Shown here: positions 1 to 7,116 of the stretch, piece by piece
Position numbering within the stretch: position 1 is the stretch's first letter
Layout: each line of letters opens with the position of its first letter
Assembly (NCBI GenBank): GCA_947475225.1
Contig: CANJMQ010000001.1
Coordinates: 1 to 64,000 of the forward strand
DNA: 64,000 bases
Reading direction: 5' to 3'
From: Bradyrhizobiaceae bacterium
Lineage (GTDB): Bacteria > Pseudomonadota > Alphaproteobacteria > Rhizobiales > Aestuariivirgaceae
Made by a program: the position numbers and the translations under genes
Notes under the pieces: generated by a model
Databases searched by the model: none
Seen by the model: the letters and a program-made list of their open reading frames with translations, nothing else
Told to the model about the DNA's origin: nothing

Positions 1-40
1 CGTCGAGGCCGTTGCGGAAGGCGTCGTTCGTCCTGGCCAT
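1..40 (-). CDS. Possible start of a gene running off the left edge
   Basis: An ATG on the minus strand at 40 opens a frame that continues to the window edge. Its 13 visible codons (beginning M-A-R-T-N-D-A-F) all end in G or C, as genuine genes of this GC-rich genome do. No ribosome binding site is visible. It would be read in the same direction as the Gp157-like and RAD52-like genes to its right. Thirteen residues are too few to assign a family. Confidence 0.25.
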   Translation of the reverse strand, partial: MARTNDAFRNGLD

Positions 41-199
41 GTTCGCGCACGGAAGCGTTTCTGACGGCAGCACGTTTGAGACCATCCGGGGACTGAGGAA
101 GGGAGGATTTCCGGCTCATCGTAGCTCTGTCGTCGACCTCGTTGCGGACAAGTTCGGTCGATGTGATGGCAGAAATCTGATCAGTACTCGTGATCTCGC

Positions 200-424
200 T
201 CACCGGTCAGAACTTCGCCGCCATCGTTTCTTCAGCCACTCGTCTCCCTGCCCCCGCCGCTCGGCCCGACGCCATGCAGCCTCCTCCTCCGGCGACATCC
301 TCTTCGAAACGTAGCGCCACGCCAGCGGCAGCAGTACCTTGGCCAGCCGTGACCCGAACTTGAACCAGAAGGAGGGCCGCTGCGCCTCGATCGGTCCTCT
401 GCCGGATCCAGCACAATTGGGGTG
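200..424 (-). pseudogene. Start-less open frame, possible gene remnant
   Basis: The minus strand is open for 74 codons between a TAA at 425-427 and a TGA at 200-202. The predicted peptide looks protein-like: an aromatic, basic stretch (PSFWFKFGSRLAKVLLPLAW) followed by an acidic then arginine-rich tail. Codon third positions are rich in G/C. There is no ATG before the internal methionine, so the frame is a fragment, uses an unusual start, or has lost its N-terminus by a frameshift near 390-415, where a GTG opens in a neighbouring frame. It lies just downstream of the RAD52-type gene on the same strand. The function is not recognised. Confidence 0.3.
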
Positions 425-468
425 TTATCAATTACATCGTTATTTCAACAATATACGAGTTAGCGTCT

Positions 469-1506
469 TCATTCCGCATGGTGCGCCGGGCGATTTTCTT
501 TATCCTGCAGGGTAGTGCCATTGCCCAACCAGAGCTGCGCCGCCACCTTGAGGGCATCAATGCCCTGAGCCGCCCACCACACACGCTCGTCCCCATGCTG
601 GTGGAGCTCCCGGTGGTGGGTCGAGCAAAGAGGGACAGTGAACTCGTCAGAGACTTTTCGCCCGAGTGCGGTCGGCTGGGCGAATTTGAGGTGGTGCGCG
701 TGCGCGCGGTTCCGTCCGCAGATCAGGCAGGGTTTGGAGGCGACGAGGGCGAGGTGGCCCGAGTTTCTGATCCGTCGCGGCTCGGAGAGTGCCAGTGCTG
801 ACTTGTCGACGCGTTCCTGGCGATCGACGTTCATTCGCTCCGCCTCCTCAAGGGGGTTGAAGTGCGGCCAGTTAGGATGTGGCAGAGCGACAGGGACATA
901 AAGCGTCGAACCTTTGGGACTTGCAGGGGTAGTCGCTGCGTCATCCGCTGAGGTAGCAGTTTCTGGTTTCGGCAAGGAGATCTCGACTGTTTTTGACTGA
1001 GGCCCTGGGCTTGTCGTTGGGGTATTTGTTCTTGTCGGTTCTGATGGAGCAGCGATGCCGCCACTCGGGAGCTTCCCCCTCGCGTCGGTTGCTCCACCAT
1101 AGAGCGACAGACCGAAGGCATTGCCAAACGTCATGAGGGCGCGTTTTGTGGCATCCGTCTCCGCGGCCTTGGCGGCAAACTCATGCGCCTGGGCAGGCGA
1201 CGAGGCATTCGACTCACCGGTGCCGCTCCCCTCCCGAACCACAACCTGGTCCCCGGCCCGTACACGAATGCGTATCTGGGCGATGTAGGCGGCGCAATAC
1301 CGGCCATTTGCCTGCGTCTTCCACACGCACTCGCTTGAGATGGTCTCGCGATCCCACCCGTCGAAGCCAAAGATGCGATTGGCTTCGGCGATGACGTGCC
1401 AGCCCTCAAGGTAGGAGAGGGTGATCCCATCCGCGGCGCGGGTCTTGACGTGCTGCGGCTTCAATTTCGAGCGCAGCTTCCTGACCTGGTTCTGGGTGAA
1501 GCTCAT
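469..1506 (-). CDS. RAD52/Rad22-type single-strand annealing protein with C-terminal HNH-like zinc domain
   Basis: 345 aa. Residues about 30-140 match the RAD52 annealing fold: a G-W-H-V-I-A-E-A-N motif, an I-F-G-F-D-G-W motif, and a late A-A-E-T-D-A-T-K-R-A-L segment followed by F-G-N-A-F-G-L-S-L-Y. Proteins of this family coat single-stranded DNA and anneal complementary strands in phage and plasmid recombination. After a Pro/Thr/Ser-rich linker (about 150-200), the C-terminus has Cys260-x2-Cys263, His269/271/272 and Cys294-x2-His297-His298, an HNH or zinc-ribbon-like arrangement. The ATG lies 2 nt after the stop of the Gp157-like gene, so the two genes are coupled. Whether the C-terminal domain cuts DNA cannot be told from sequence. 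Confidence 0.78.
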   Translation of the reverse strand: MSFTQNQVRKLRSKLKPQHVKTRAADGITLSYLEGWHVIAEANRIFGFDGWDRETISSECVWKTQANGRYCAAYIAQIRIRVRAGDQVVVREGSGTGESNASSPAQAHEFAAKAAETDATKRALMTFGNAFGLSLYGGATDARGKLPSGGIAAPSEPTRTNTPTTSPGPQSKTVEISLPKPETATSADDAATTPASPKGSTLYVPVALPHPNWPHFNPLEEAERMNVDRQERVDKSALALSEPRRIRNSGHLALVASKPCLICGRNRAHAHHLKFAQPTALGRKVSDEFTVPLCSTHHRELHQHGDERVWWAAQGIDALKVAAQLWLGNGTTLQDKENRPAHHAE

Positions 1507-1508
1507 GG

Positions 1509-2018
1509 CTACTTCGTCCTGATGGCGAGGGAGACTTTGGAGTTGGCAAAAGTGGCACCGGGAACCGTCGTTCCGCTCTTGAGTGCGTCGAGGACGCCCT
1601 TCCGGTCGAGTTTCGGCGGCTGGGGTATCCAGTAGGGCTCGGGTATCTCGGCCTCGTTCACGACAGCGATGCTCGGAGGCGAGACGCGGAGCGAGACCGT
1701 GAAGTCGGGCTCGAGGATTTTCTCGATCCCGGCGTCCTCCATCACGGCCTGAGCGACTTCCCGTTTCTTGGAGCAGGCTGTCTCGATGCGATCAAGGCGC
1801 TCCCGCATGGCGCCCATCCTGTCTCGCAGGCTGTCAGCCAGCGCCTCTTCATCGAGGGCGGCGCGGATGACCTCGCCCAAAGCCTCGTTCAGGTTGGTGG
1901 CACCCTCGAGGGTATCGAGGAGGGTCGTCTCGTCGATCTCCGGGTCTGCCTCAATTAGGCGGCGACGGAGTTCGGTGTATCGGTTAAGGTCGGTTGAGAG
2001 TTGAATTTGGTTGGGCAT
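1509..2018 (-). CDS. Siphovirus Gp157-like protein
   Basis: 169 aa. The protein starts with a helical, acidic region, then has a coiled-coil-like segment rich in Arg and Glu at about 65-105. The C-terminal part has the order expected of Gp157 proteins (Pfam Sipho_Gp157): a K-I-L-E-P-D-F-T-V-S-L-R strand, an I-P-E-P-Y-W motif, a lysine followed by A-L-K-S-G and V-P-G-A. Gp157 is linked to phage resistance in Streptococcus thermophilus phages and often sits beside recombination genes. The ATG at 2018 is preferred over the one at 2030 because GGAG lies 6 nt upstream. It is the first gene of a minus-strand operon with the RAD52-type gene and diverges from the XRE regulator. Confidence 0.65.
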   Translation of the reverse strand: MPNQIQLSTDLNRYTELRRRLIEADPEIDETTLLDTLEGATNLNEALGEVIRAALDEEALADSLRDRMGAMRERLDRIETACSKKREVAQAVMEDAGIEKILEPDFTVSLRVSPPSIAVVNEAEIPEPYWIPQPPKLDRKGVLDALKSGTTVPGATFANSKVSLAIRTK

Positions 2019-2026
2019 TGAAGACT

Positions 2027-2054
2027 CCATTAGTGCTAATTACCCTACTAATGG
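2027..2054. promoter_or_regulatory. Operator-like inverted repeat between divergent phage-type genes
   Basis: CCATTAGT at 2027-2034 is the exact inverted complement of ACTAATGG at 2047-2054. A further CTAAT at 2036-2040 makes an overlapping palindrome with ATTAG at 2029-2033. An AT-rich tract with ATTAAT follows at 2068-2073. The sites lie at the start of the Gp157-like gene and about 30 nt before the XRE gene, a typical position for a phage-type repressor operator. Binding by the adjacent regulator is inferred. Confidence 0.5.
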
Positions 2055-2084
2055 TGTTTTTTGCATTATTAATGTGGCAAAATT

Positions 2085-2321
2085 GTGATAACTGGAAGTC
2101 AGATCAGGGCAGCTAGGGCATTATTAAACTGGTCTGCCGCCGATACTGCGGAAAGGAGCGGTATTGCTCGGAATACGATTCAGCGCCTTGAAGCTTTTGA
2201 CGATGTTCCGCCAAGCCGGACACAATCACTCGTCGACCTTCGAAAGATATTCGAATACGCCGGCATCGAATTCACCGGTTCTCCAGACAATGGTCCTGGA
2301 GTAAGGCTCTGGAAGAAGTAA
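2085..2321 (+). CDS. Small XRE-family helix-turn-helix regulator
   Basis: 78 aa with a GTG start. Residues about 5-60 form a Cro/C1-type HTH: Q-I-R-A-A-R-A-L-L-N-W, then S-G-I-A-R-N-T-I-Q-R-L-E for the recognition helix. The tail (Y-A-G-I-E-F then G-P-G-V-R-L) is common in short alphaproteobacterial XRE proteins. It faces the Gp157/RAD52 genes across the inverted repeat at 2027-2054, so it probably controls that operon and itself. No good ribosome binding site precedes the GTG, so the message may be leaderless or weakly translated. Confidence 0.75.
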   Translation: MITGSQIRAARALLNWSAADTAERSGIARNTIQRLEAFDDVPPSRTQSLVDLRKIFEYAGIEFTGSPDNGPGVRLWKK

Positions 2322-2678
2322 GCTCTGGTACGGCGAACACGAGCATGACACATACGCCGTCTTGCCCTCTCCCTAAATAGACAATGATTTATTCAGTCCG
2401 ATCAGCAACTTCGCATTCCGAGTTGATCGCACTGGCAAGGTCAGAGTAGCAAAGACCAAATTGCGCAACTCTGTTCAAAAATTTCTTCTTTCCCGAATCG
2501 AGATACTCCCATAATTTTGCGTTATCGCTCAGCTTGAGGAGGCGAGGAGCGTCGTTCGGCCATTCAGTGGGGCAGGACGTGAAGTGCTTTGCAGGAGGCC
2601 GCAACGAACGGCGTCGGGCTTTTGAGCCCGATCTCCGGTCGTCCTTGTTGCGACGTCAAAACCTAGCAAAGGAACTAA
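2322..2678. other. Gap with a weak minus-strand frame and a hairpin
   Basis: This 357-base gap holds no confident gene. A minus-strand frame at 2389-2604 (TTG start, 71 codons) gives a plausible peptide but no recognised family and no convincing start signal; it could be a remnant. A 7-bp hairpin, TCGGGCT (2614-2620) and AGCCCGA (2625-2631) with a 4-nt loop, lies upstream of the next gene and lacks a following T run. Confidence 0.4.
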
Positions 2679-2681
2679 GTG

Positions 2682-3362
2682 ATGCCTCCAAAATCTTCTT
2701 CCAGCAACGACAGTCCCAAACTCGAAAAAATCCTGCCTGAGAGAATCCTAAGATTTCTCGGGAGGAATCCGGCCATCGGCCTAGACAGCGAAGAGGATTT
2801 CAATGCCCTATTTACCAGTCTGATCGTGGACTTGGACTATCAGGACACTCTAGAAATCTTTGACATCAGAGACATCGCTGAAATTCAATGGGAGATGCAA
2901 AGGATACGGAGCATCCGCCGTGCCGCAATCGAAAAGCATCTCCCTCTTGCAGGAGCTGAATTGATGCTTAGCGCCTATAGGAAAGCCGCTGGTGCGGAAG
3001 CGTTAAACGAAAAACATGACTACATTGACGAAGATTTTGTTAAACGAGAGCTAACAAAGATGTTCCGCGCAGCAGATCAAGGAAACGCATCTGCACGAAG
3101 GTCGATTGAAGCTTTGGCTAAGTCGGCAAGAGTAACAAATCGGATGCTCCAGCATGATGCCTATTGCAAAGCATTATCGACAATAAGTCACTTAGATGAA
3201 GCCATTGCCAGGCTTGAGCATCGACGTGACCTCGTCATCCGAAGATTCGAAAATCGGCGGAAAAATCTCGGCGCCATGACGCGAGGTCTCGTTCGTTCGT
3301 CTGAAGCAGTTGATGCCACTTTGGTCAGCGACAGCAATCCAAAGAAAAATGGTTCGACATGA
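2682..3362 (+). CDS. Protein of unknown function (accessory region, first of a pair)
   Basis: 226 aa from the ATG at 2682 (a GTG lies 3 nt earlier). AAGGA at 2669-2673 gives an 8-nt spacing. The protein is charged and largely helical: an acidic segment (D-I-R-D-I-A-E-I-Q-W-E) around residues 60-75, then alternating Lys/Arg/Glu helices and a possible coiled coil near 160-195. I see no signal peptide or membrane segment. It resembles orphan proteins common in rhizobial genomes, usually annotated only as hypothetical. Codons are more AT-rich than in core genes of the window, which suggests transfer. The next gene overlaps its stop. Confidence 0.7.
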   Translation: MPPKSSSSNDSPKLEKILPERILRFLGRNPAIGLDSEEDFNALFTSLIVDLDYQDTLEIFDIRDIAEIQWEMQRIRSIRRAAIEKHLPLAGAELMLSAYRKAAGAEALNEKHDYIDEDFVKRELTKMFRAADQGNASARRSIEALAKSARVTNRMLQHDAYCKALSTISHLDEAIARLEHRRDLVIRRFENRRKNLGAMTRGLVRSSEAVDATLVSDSNPKKNGST

Positions 3363-3946
3363 AAATAAGTACTGACCTCGGTCCAACGAAGCCTTCCAAT
3401 CGCCTTTCTCACGGAGTGTCATCGCGTGCGAGGGAAGAAGAGTGGTTCGATGAAGCTAGGAATCTGGCGATCGAACTCATTGGCGACGTGCCTGTCACCT
3501 CAGAGATAATCAGCGTTGCAATCGATCTTGCTCAGACAATCTTCCGGATACAGGCCATAGCTGATGAAAGGAGAAGGGTCCTCTCAACACCGGCACCACC
3601 TCCGCATTACAAAGCATTCCTCGCAGATAGGGACTTTGAGGACTTTAGGCAGGATGTAATTGATAGCGGATTTTGCAAGAACCCACCACGTACCAACTGG
3701 GCGCGGAGTCTTTTACGCGTGATCAGATATCGTGATGTTGTCGCTGCCTATAAGCCTACTACGCCCAATCACTATCCCAATCAGCTTCGAACAAGAAAGC
3801 GGGATTTGCTCCGCATAGATGAATACGAGCGAAGGGCAAGGTCGCGCCGATTTAAGCTCAGCAACCACCTTGATTACCTAATTCTGGAGGCCCGGCGTCA
3901 GAAACGTGAAGAAGAGATGCGTGCAAAGCGGGGTCAGAAGAAGTGA
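3359..3946 (+). CDS. Protein of unknown function (accessory region, second of a pair)
   Basis: 195 aa. The ATG overlaps the TGA of the preceding gene (ATGA at 3359-3362), so the two are translated together. The C-terminal third contains the basic segment D-E-Y-E-R-R-A-R-S-R-R-F-K, a feature I associate with uncharacterised rhizobial proteins; the tail is strongly Lys/Arg-rich. No enzymatic motif, membrane segment or signal peptide is visible. Base use is AT-richer than in the neighbouring core genes. It is probably part of the same mobile segment as the RAD52-type cassette, but nothing shows its role. Confidence 0.7.
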   Translation: MKISTDLGPTKPSNRLSHGVSSRAREEEWFDEARNLAIELIGDVPVTSEIISVAIDLAQTIFRIQAIADERRRVLSTPAPPPHYKAFLADRDFEDFRQDVIDSGFCKNPPRTNWARSLLRVIRYRDVVAAYKPTTPNHYPNQLRTRKRDLLRIDEYERRARSRRFKLSNHLDYLILEARRQKREEEMRAKRGQKK

Positions 3947-3957
3947 ATGATCGCTCC

Positions 3958-4021
3958 AGGCATCAAATTCTACTTCTGGATGCCTCTTGGCAATTAGAAA
4001 CGGGAATGAAGGACCCGTTTC
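3958..4021. terminator. Paired hairpins between the accessory segment and hpt
   Basis: Two inverted repeats lie between the converging unknown gene and hpt: AGGCATC (3958-3964) with GATGCCT (3979-3985), and GAAACGGG (3997-4004) with CCCGTTTC (4014-4021). Neither has a clear T run, so they could be weak bidirectional terminators or the scar of an insertion. Confidence 0.35.
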
Positions 4022-4062
4022 AGGTGCGTGGTGTATCCAAGTGCAGCTTCAAGGACAGTGTT

Positions 4063-4623
4063 TTACTGCTTGGGAACGACATACCCGACGAAGGGCAGTT
4101 CGCGGAATTGGTGCGCCATGTCCATCCCATAACCAACAACAAACTTGTCCGGGCACTCAAAGCCCTGGAAGTCAGCCGAGATATCCGCCGCGAGATGTCC
4201 CGGCTTGTGGAGCAGTACCGCCGTGTAGGTGCACTTCGCGCCCCGCGCCGCCAGGAGGTCCTTCGCGAAGGCGAGTGTGCGGCCCGACTCGAGGATGTCG
4301 TCGATGAGGAGGACGTCGCGGCCCTTCACGTCGGTCTCGATGTCGCGGAGAACGTTGACCTGTCCCGAGGACTTCGTCGACGTCCGGTAGGAGGAGAGGA
4401 TCATGAAGTCGACCTCGGGCGAGAGACCGGCGTGGTGCATCGCGCGGATCAAATCCGCGGCGAAGATGAAACTGCCCTTCAGCACCGGCACGACGAGGAG
4501 GTTGGAGGGTTTGCGGGCTGCGATCTCAGCCGCAATGACCTTAACGCGGGCTGCGATTTCGGCCTCGCTGAAGAGGACGCCGATGCGGTGGCCGTCGATG
4601 ACAAGTTCGCTCATGAAGGGCAT
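4063..4623 (-). CDS. hpt: Hypoxanthine phosphoribosyltransferase
   Basis: 186 aa, the usual length. The enzyme converts hypoxanthine or guanine plus PRPP to IMP or GMP for purine salvage in the cytoplasm. The PRPP-binding motif V-L-L-I-D-D-I-L-E-S-G-R-T-L is at about residues 104-117, with the conserved L-K-G-S-F-I-F-A-A-D-L segment near 49-59. The start is the ATG at 4623, with AGAGGA 11 nt upstream; a second ATG at 4614 is possible. It diverges from ftsE and is probably the first core gene after the accessory segment. Confidence 0.93.
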   Translation of the reverse strand: MPFMSELVIDGHRIGVLFSEAEIAARVKVIAAEIAARKPSNLLVVPVLKGSFIFAADLIRAMHHAGLSPEVDFMILSSYRTSTKSSGQVNVLRDIETDVKGRDVLLIDDILESGRTLAFAKDLLAARGAKCTYTAVLLHKPGHLAADISADFQGFECPDKFVVGYGMDMAHQFRELPFVGYVVPKQ

Positions 4624-4720
4624 TTGAGCCGATTTCCTCTAGTCGAGCAATTGATGCTTCGGCCCCAGTCGGAAGTGCATGTGGATAACGCGGTCTGGTT
4701 GAGTTCATTCTTTGGTAGGG

Positions 4721-4735
4721 TTAATGCCCCGTTAA
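4721..4735. promoter_or_regulatory. CtrA box upstream of ftsE
   Basis: TTAA at 4721-4724, seven bases, then TTAA at 4732-4735 match the full CtrA consensus TTAA-N7-TTAA. The site lies in the hpt/ftsE divergent region, 46 nt before the ftsE start, where a bound response regulator could activate or block the ftsE promoter. Confidence 0.65.
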
Positions 4736-4781
4736 AACTCGGGTGGTTTAACAGTGGCTGGTGGAATGGGGGGACACGCTC

Positions 4782-5438
4782 GTGCTGCGGCTTGAAAATG
4801 TCGGTCTCAGATATGGCGATGGGCCGGAAATCTTGCGTGACGTGAGCTTTGCCGTGCGAACGGGGGATTTCTATTTCCTCACGGGTCCGTCGGGTGCAGG
4901 AAAGTCATCCCTTCTTAAGCTGCTGTTTCTCGCGTTGCGTCCAACGCGGGGAACATTGCGCATCTTTGGTGAAGATGTCGGTAGCCTCAGCCACAGCAAC
5001 TTGCCCACCATCCGCCGGCGCATCGGTGTGGTCTTCCAGGAGTTCAGGCTCCTCGATCATCTCTCGACCTATGACAACGTGGCACTCCCGCTCCGGGTCG
5101 CGGGCAAGTCGGAGTCTTCCTACCGGCGAGACGTGATGGACCTTCTTGACTGGGTTGGGCTTGCCGAAAAATCAGCCGACCTTCCGCCTGTTCTGTCTGG
5201 CGGTGAAAAACAACGGGCAGCAATCGCGCGTGCAGTCATCGCCAAACCGCAATTGCTGCTCGCCGACGAGCCGACCGGAAATGTCGATCCTGTTCTGGCA
5301 AAACGCCTGCTACATCTGTTCCTCGAACTCAATCGCCTCGGTACCACCATGCTGATCGCCACACACGACAAGGGTCTCGTGCGCCAGGCAGAACGCCCGG
5401 TACTGCATCTCGAACAGGGAGCGCTGAACCTGCAATGA
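4782..5438 (+). CDS. ftsE: Cell division ATP-binding protein FtsE
   Basis: 218 aa. This is the ATPase of the FtsEX complex, which links the divisome to septal peptidoglycan hydrolases. Walker A (G-P-S-G-A-G-K-S-S) is at about 35-43, the ABC signature L-S-G-G-E-K-Q-R near 138-145, and Walker B (L-L-L-A-D-E) near 158-163 followed by P-T-G-N-V-D. The GTG at 4782 is chosen because GGGGGGA (4768-4774) lies 7 nt upstream and the product then begins M-L-R-L-E-N-V as in the family; an earlier GTG at 4761 is weaker. It overlaps ftsX by ATGA. Confidence 0.93.
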   Translation: MLRLENVGLRYGDGPEILRDVSFAVRTGDFYFLTGPSGAGKSSLLKLLFLALRPTRGTLRIFGEDVGSLSHSNLPTIRRRIGVVFQEFRLLDHLSTYDNVALPLRVAGKSESSYRRDVMDLLDWVGLAEKSADLPPVLSGGEKQRAAIARAVIAKPQLLLADEPTGNVDPVLAKRLLHLFLELNRLGTTMLIATHDKGLVRQAERPVLHLEQGALNLQ

Positions 5439-6325
5439 AGCCGGGCGCAATCATACCTTCGACTGCCGCATCTCTGACGTCGCTCACCGTCACGATGGCC
5501 GTTATGTGCTATCTCGCCTGCCTTGCAATCGGTGCGCTGATTCTCGTCGACCGCGCAGTCACCAGTTGGACGAGCGGCCTGTCACGGGAAATGACCATTC
5601 AAGTGCGTATGATGCGTGGCACCGACATAGTACAGGAGGTGGAGAAGGCGCGCGCCATCACCGCCGCATTTCCTGGGGTTGTTTCGGCGGATATTCTCGA
5701 TGAAAGCGAAGGCGCCAAGCTTCTCGAGCCGTGGCTTGGCACACGCTCCCTCGAGGGATTGCCAGTTCCGCGGCTAATCCGGGTCGTTTCTGATACTGCC
5801 AATCCACCGAACATCCCGGCTCTCGAAGAGGCTCTCCTGCAGGTGAAAGGTGCGAGACTTGATACGCACCAGAAGTGGGAAGCGGAACTGACGCGCATGG
5901 CGCGGGCACTTTCCGCGGTCTCCTATGCAATCCTGCTGCTGATCTGCGTATCGGCCATCGCCATCGTCATCTTCGCGACCCGCGCGGTGCTGCAGGCCAA
6001 TCGCCATATCGTCGACCTCCTTCATCTTGTCGGAGCGCGCGACAGCTATATTGCGCGCCAGATTGACGGCCGCTTCCTGCGCACCGGCCTCCTAGCCGGA
6101 TTCATCGGTGTAGGGTTGGGTCTGTTCACTTTCCTGCTGCTTGGACTGTTGGGTGGCGGCAGCGAGAGCGGTGTTGCTGCGGCAAGTCGGGGGCTGCTGT
6201 TTTCCACCCCGAGCATCGCCATCTGGAGCTATGGACTGCTGTTCGCCGTACCGGGTGCGGCAACACTCATTTGCCTCATTACCGCGCGCGTCACGTTAAT
6301 GCGCCGTCTTGGTGTCGCGACGTGA
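5435..6325 (+). CDS. ftsX: Cell division permease FtsX
   Basis: 296 aa. This is the membrane partner of FtsE. One hydrophobic segment lies near residues 15-40, followed by a large extracytoplasmic loop, then three membrane segments in the C-terminal half (about 160-185, 210-235 and 260-285): the four-span layout of FtsX. A F-A-T-R-A-V-L-Q-A-N-R-H-I-V-D segment typical of the family follows the second span. It overlaps ftsE at its start and the acyltransferase gene at its stop, giving a three-gene operon. Confidence 0.9.
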   Translation: MKPGAIIPSTAASLTSLTVTMAVMCYLACLAIGALILVDRAVTSWTSGLSREMTIQVRMMRGTDIVQEVEKARAITAAFPGVVSADILDESEGAKLLEPWLGTRSLEGLPVPRLIRVVSDTANPPNIPALEEALLQVKGARLDTHQKWEAELTRMARALSAVSYAILLLICVSAIAIVIFATRAVLQANRHIVDLLHLVGARDSYIARQIDGRFLRTGLLAGFIGVGLGLFTFLLLGLLGGGSESGVAAASRGLLFSTPSIAIWSYGLLFAVPGAATLICLITARVTLMRRLGVAT

Positions 6326-7053
6326 TCTATCTTCGCTCCACGCTTTTCAATATCGTTTTCTACGCGAACCTTGCACTGTTCCTGTTGCTGGGGTCGGGAT
6401 TCTATTTCACGCCCCGCAAGTGGTCGATCCGAGCATTGCAGGTGTGGGCCAAGGTCTCGTTATTCTGGCTCCGGGTGATTGTCGGGATTCGGATGGAGGT
6501 AAGGGGGGAGAAAAACATCCCCCAAGGCGCCTGTCTCGTTGCCGGCAAACATCAATCCTTCTGGGAGACCTTCGCCATCCTGCCGTTGCTTGATGATCCT
6601 GCGGTGGTGTTGAAGAAGGAACTGACCTACATCCCCTTTTTTGGCTGGTTCATCTACAAGTTCCAAATGATCCCGGTGCAGCGTACGGCCGGAACGCAGG
6701 CGCTGCGGGCCCTTGTCGGGGCCGCAGAAAATGCCATCGCCATGAGCCGCCAGGTGGTCATCATGCCAGAAGGAACCCGGCGGGCGCCGGACGATCCGCC
6801 GGACTACAAGCCAGGCGCCGCCGCGCTCTATGGCAAACTCGATGTTCCCTGCGTGCCGTTCGCGCTCAACTCCGGCCTGTTCTGGCCACGGCGGCGGTTC
6901 TTGCGCCGGCCCGGCACCATCGTGATTTCCTTCCTTGAGCCCATTCCCCCCGGACTCAATCGGAAGGTTTTTCAGTCTCGACTCGAAACAGTAATCGAGA
7001 CCGAAACTGCTCTCCTGGTCGCCGAGGGCCAGCGCGGGTTCGGGTACAAATAG
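6322..7053 (+). CDS. plsC: 1-acyl-sn-glycerol-3-phosphate acyltransferase (PlsC family)
   Basis: 243 aa. The enzyme adds a second acyl chain to lysophosphatidic acid to make phosphatidic acid, at the inner membrane. An N-terminal hydrophobic segment lies near 8-28. The catalytic block is H77-Q-S-F-W-E82, an H-x4-E version of the usual H-x4-D, and P-E-G-T-R-R follows downstream. The GTG at 6322 overlaps the ftsX stop (GTGA), which fits the operon better than an earlier in-frame ATG inside ftsX. Confidence 0.87.
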   Translation: MIYLRSTLFNIVFYANLALFLLLGSGFYFTPRKWSIRALQVWAKVSLFWLRVIVGIRMEVRGEKNIPQGACLVAGKHQSFWETFAILPLLDDPAVVLKKELTYIPFFGWFIYKFQMIPVQRTAGTQALRALVGAAENAIAMSRQVVIMPEGTRRAPDDPPDYKPGAAALYGKLDVPCVPFALNSGLFWPRRRFLRRPGTIVISFLEPIPPGLNRKVFQSRLETVIETETALLVAEGQRGFGYK

Positions 7054-7116
7054 AGAACAAACACTCGACTCTTGGGTGTCTCCGGACTACAGTCGGTCTT
7101 CCCCGGAGGTTCTGCA

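Noticed and set aside
2389-2604. Minus-strand 71-codon frame with a TTG start
   Set aside because: Plausible codons, but no family, weak start and no partner; kept only as a comment on the gap.
3943-4845. A 300-codon plus-strand frame beginning at the end of the accessory pair and passing across hpt
   Set aside because: It is antisense to the well-supported hpt gene and partly inside the ftsE leader, and has no domain; a shadow of GC-rich coding.
7054-7116. Cobalamin riboswitch before the B12-dependent reductase
   Set aside because: The gap to plsC is only 63 nt, too short for the conserved fold, and no B12-box was seen.
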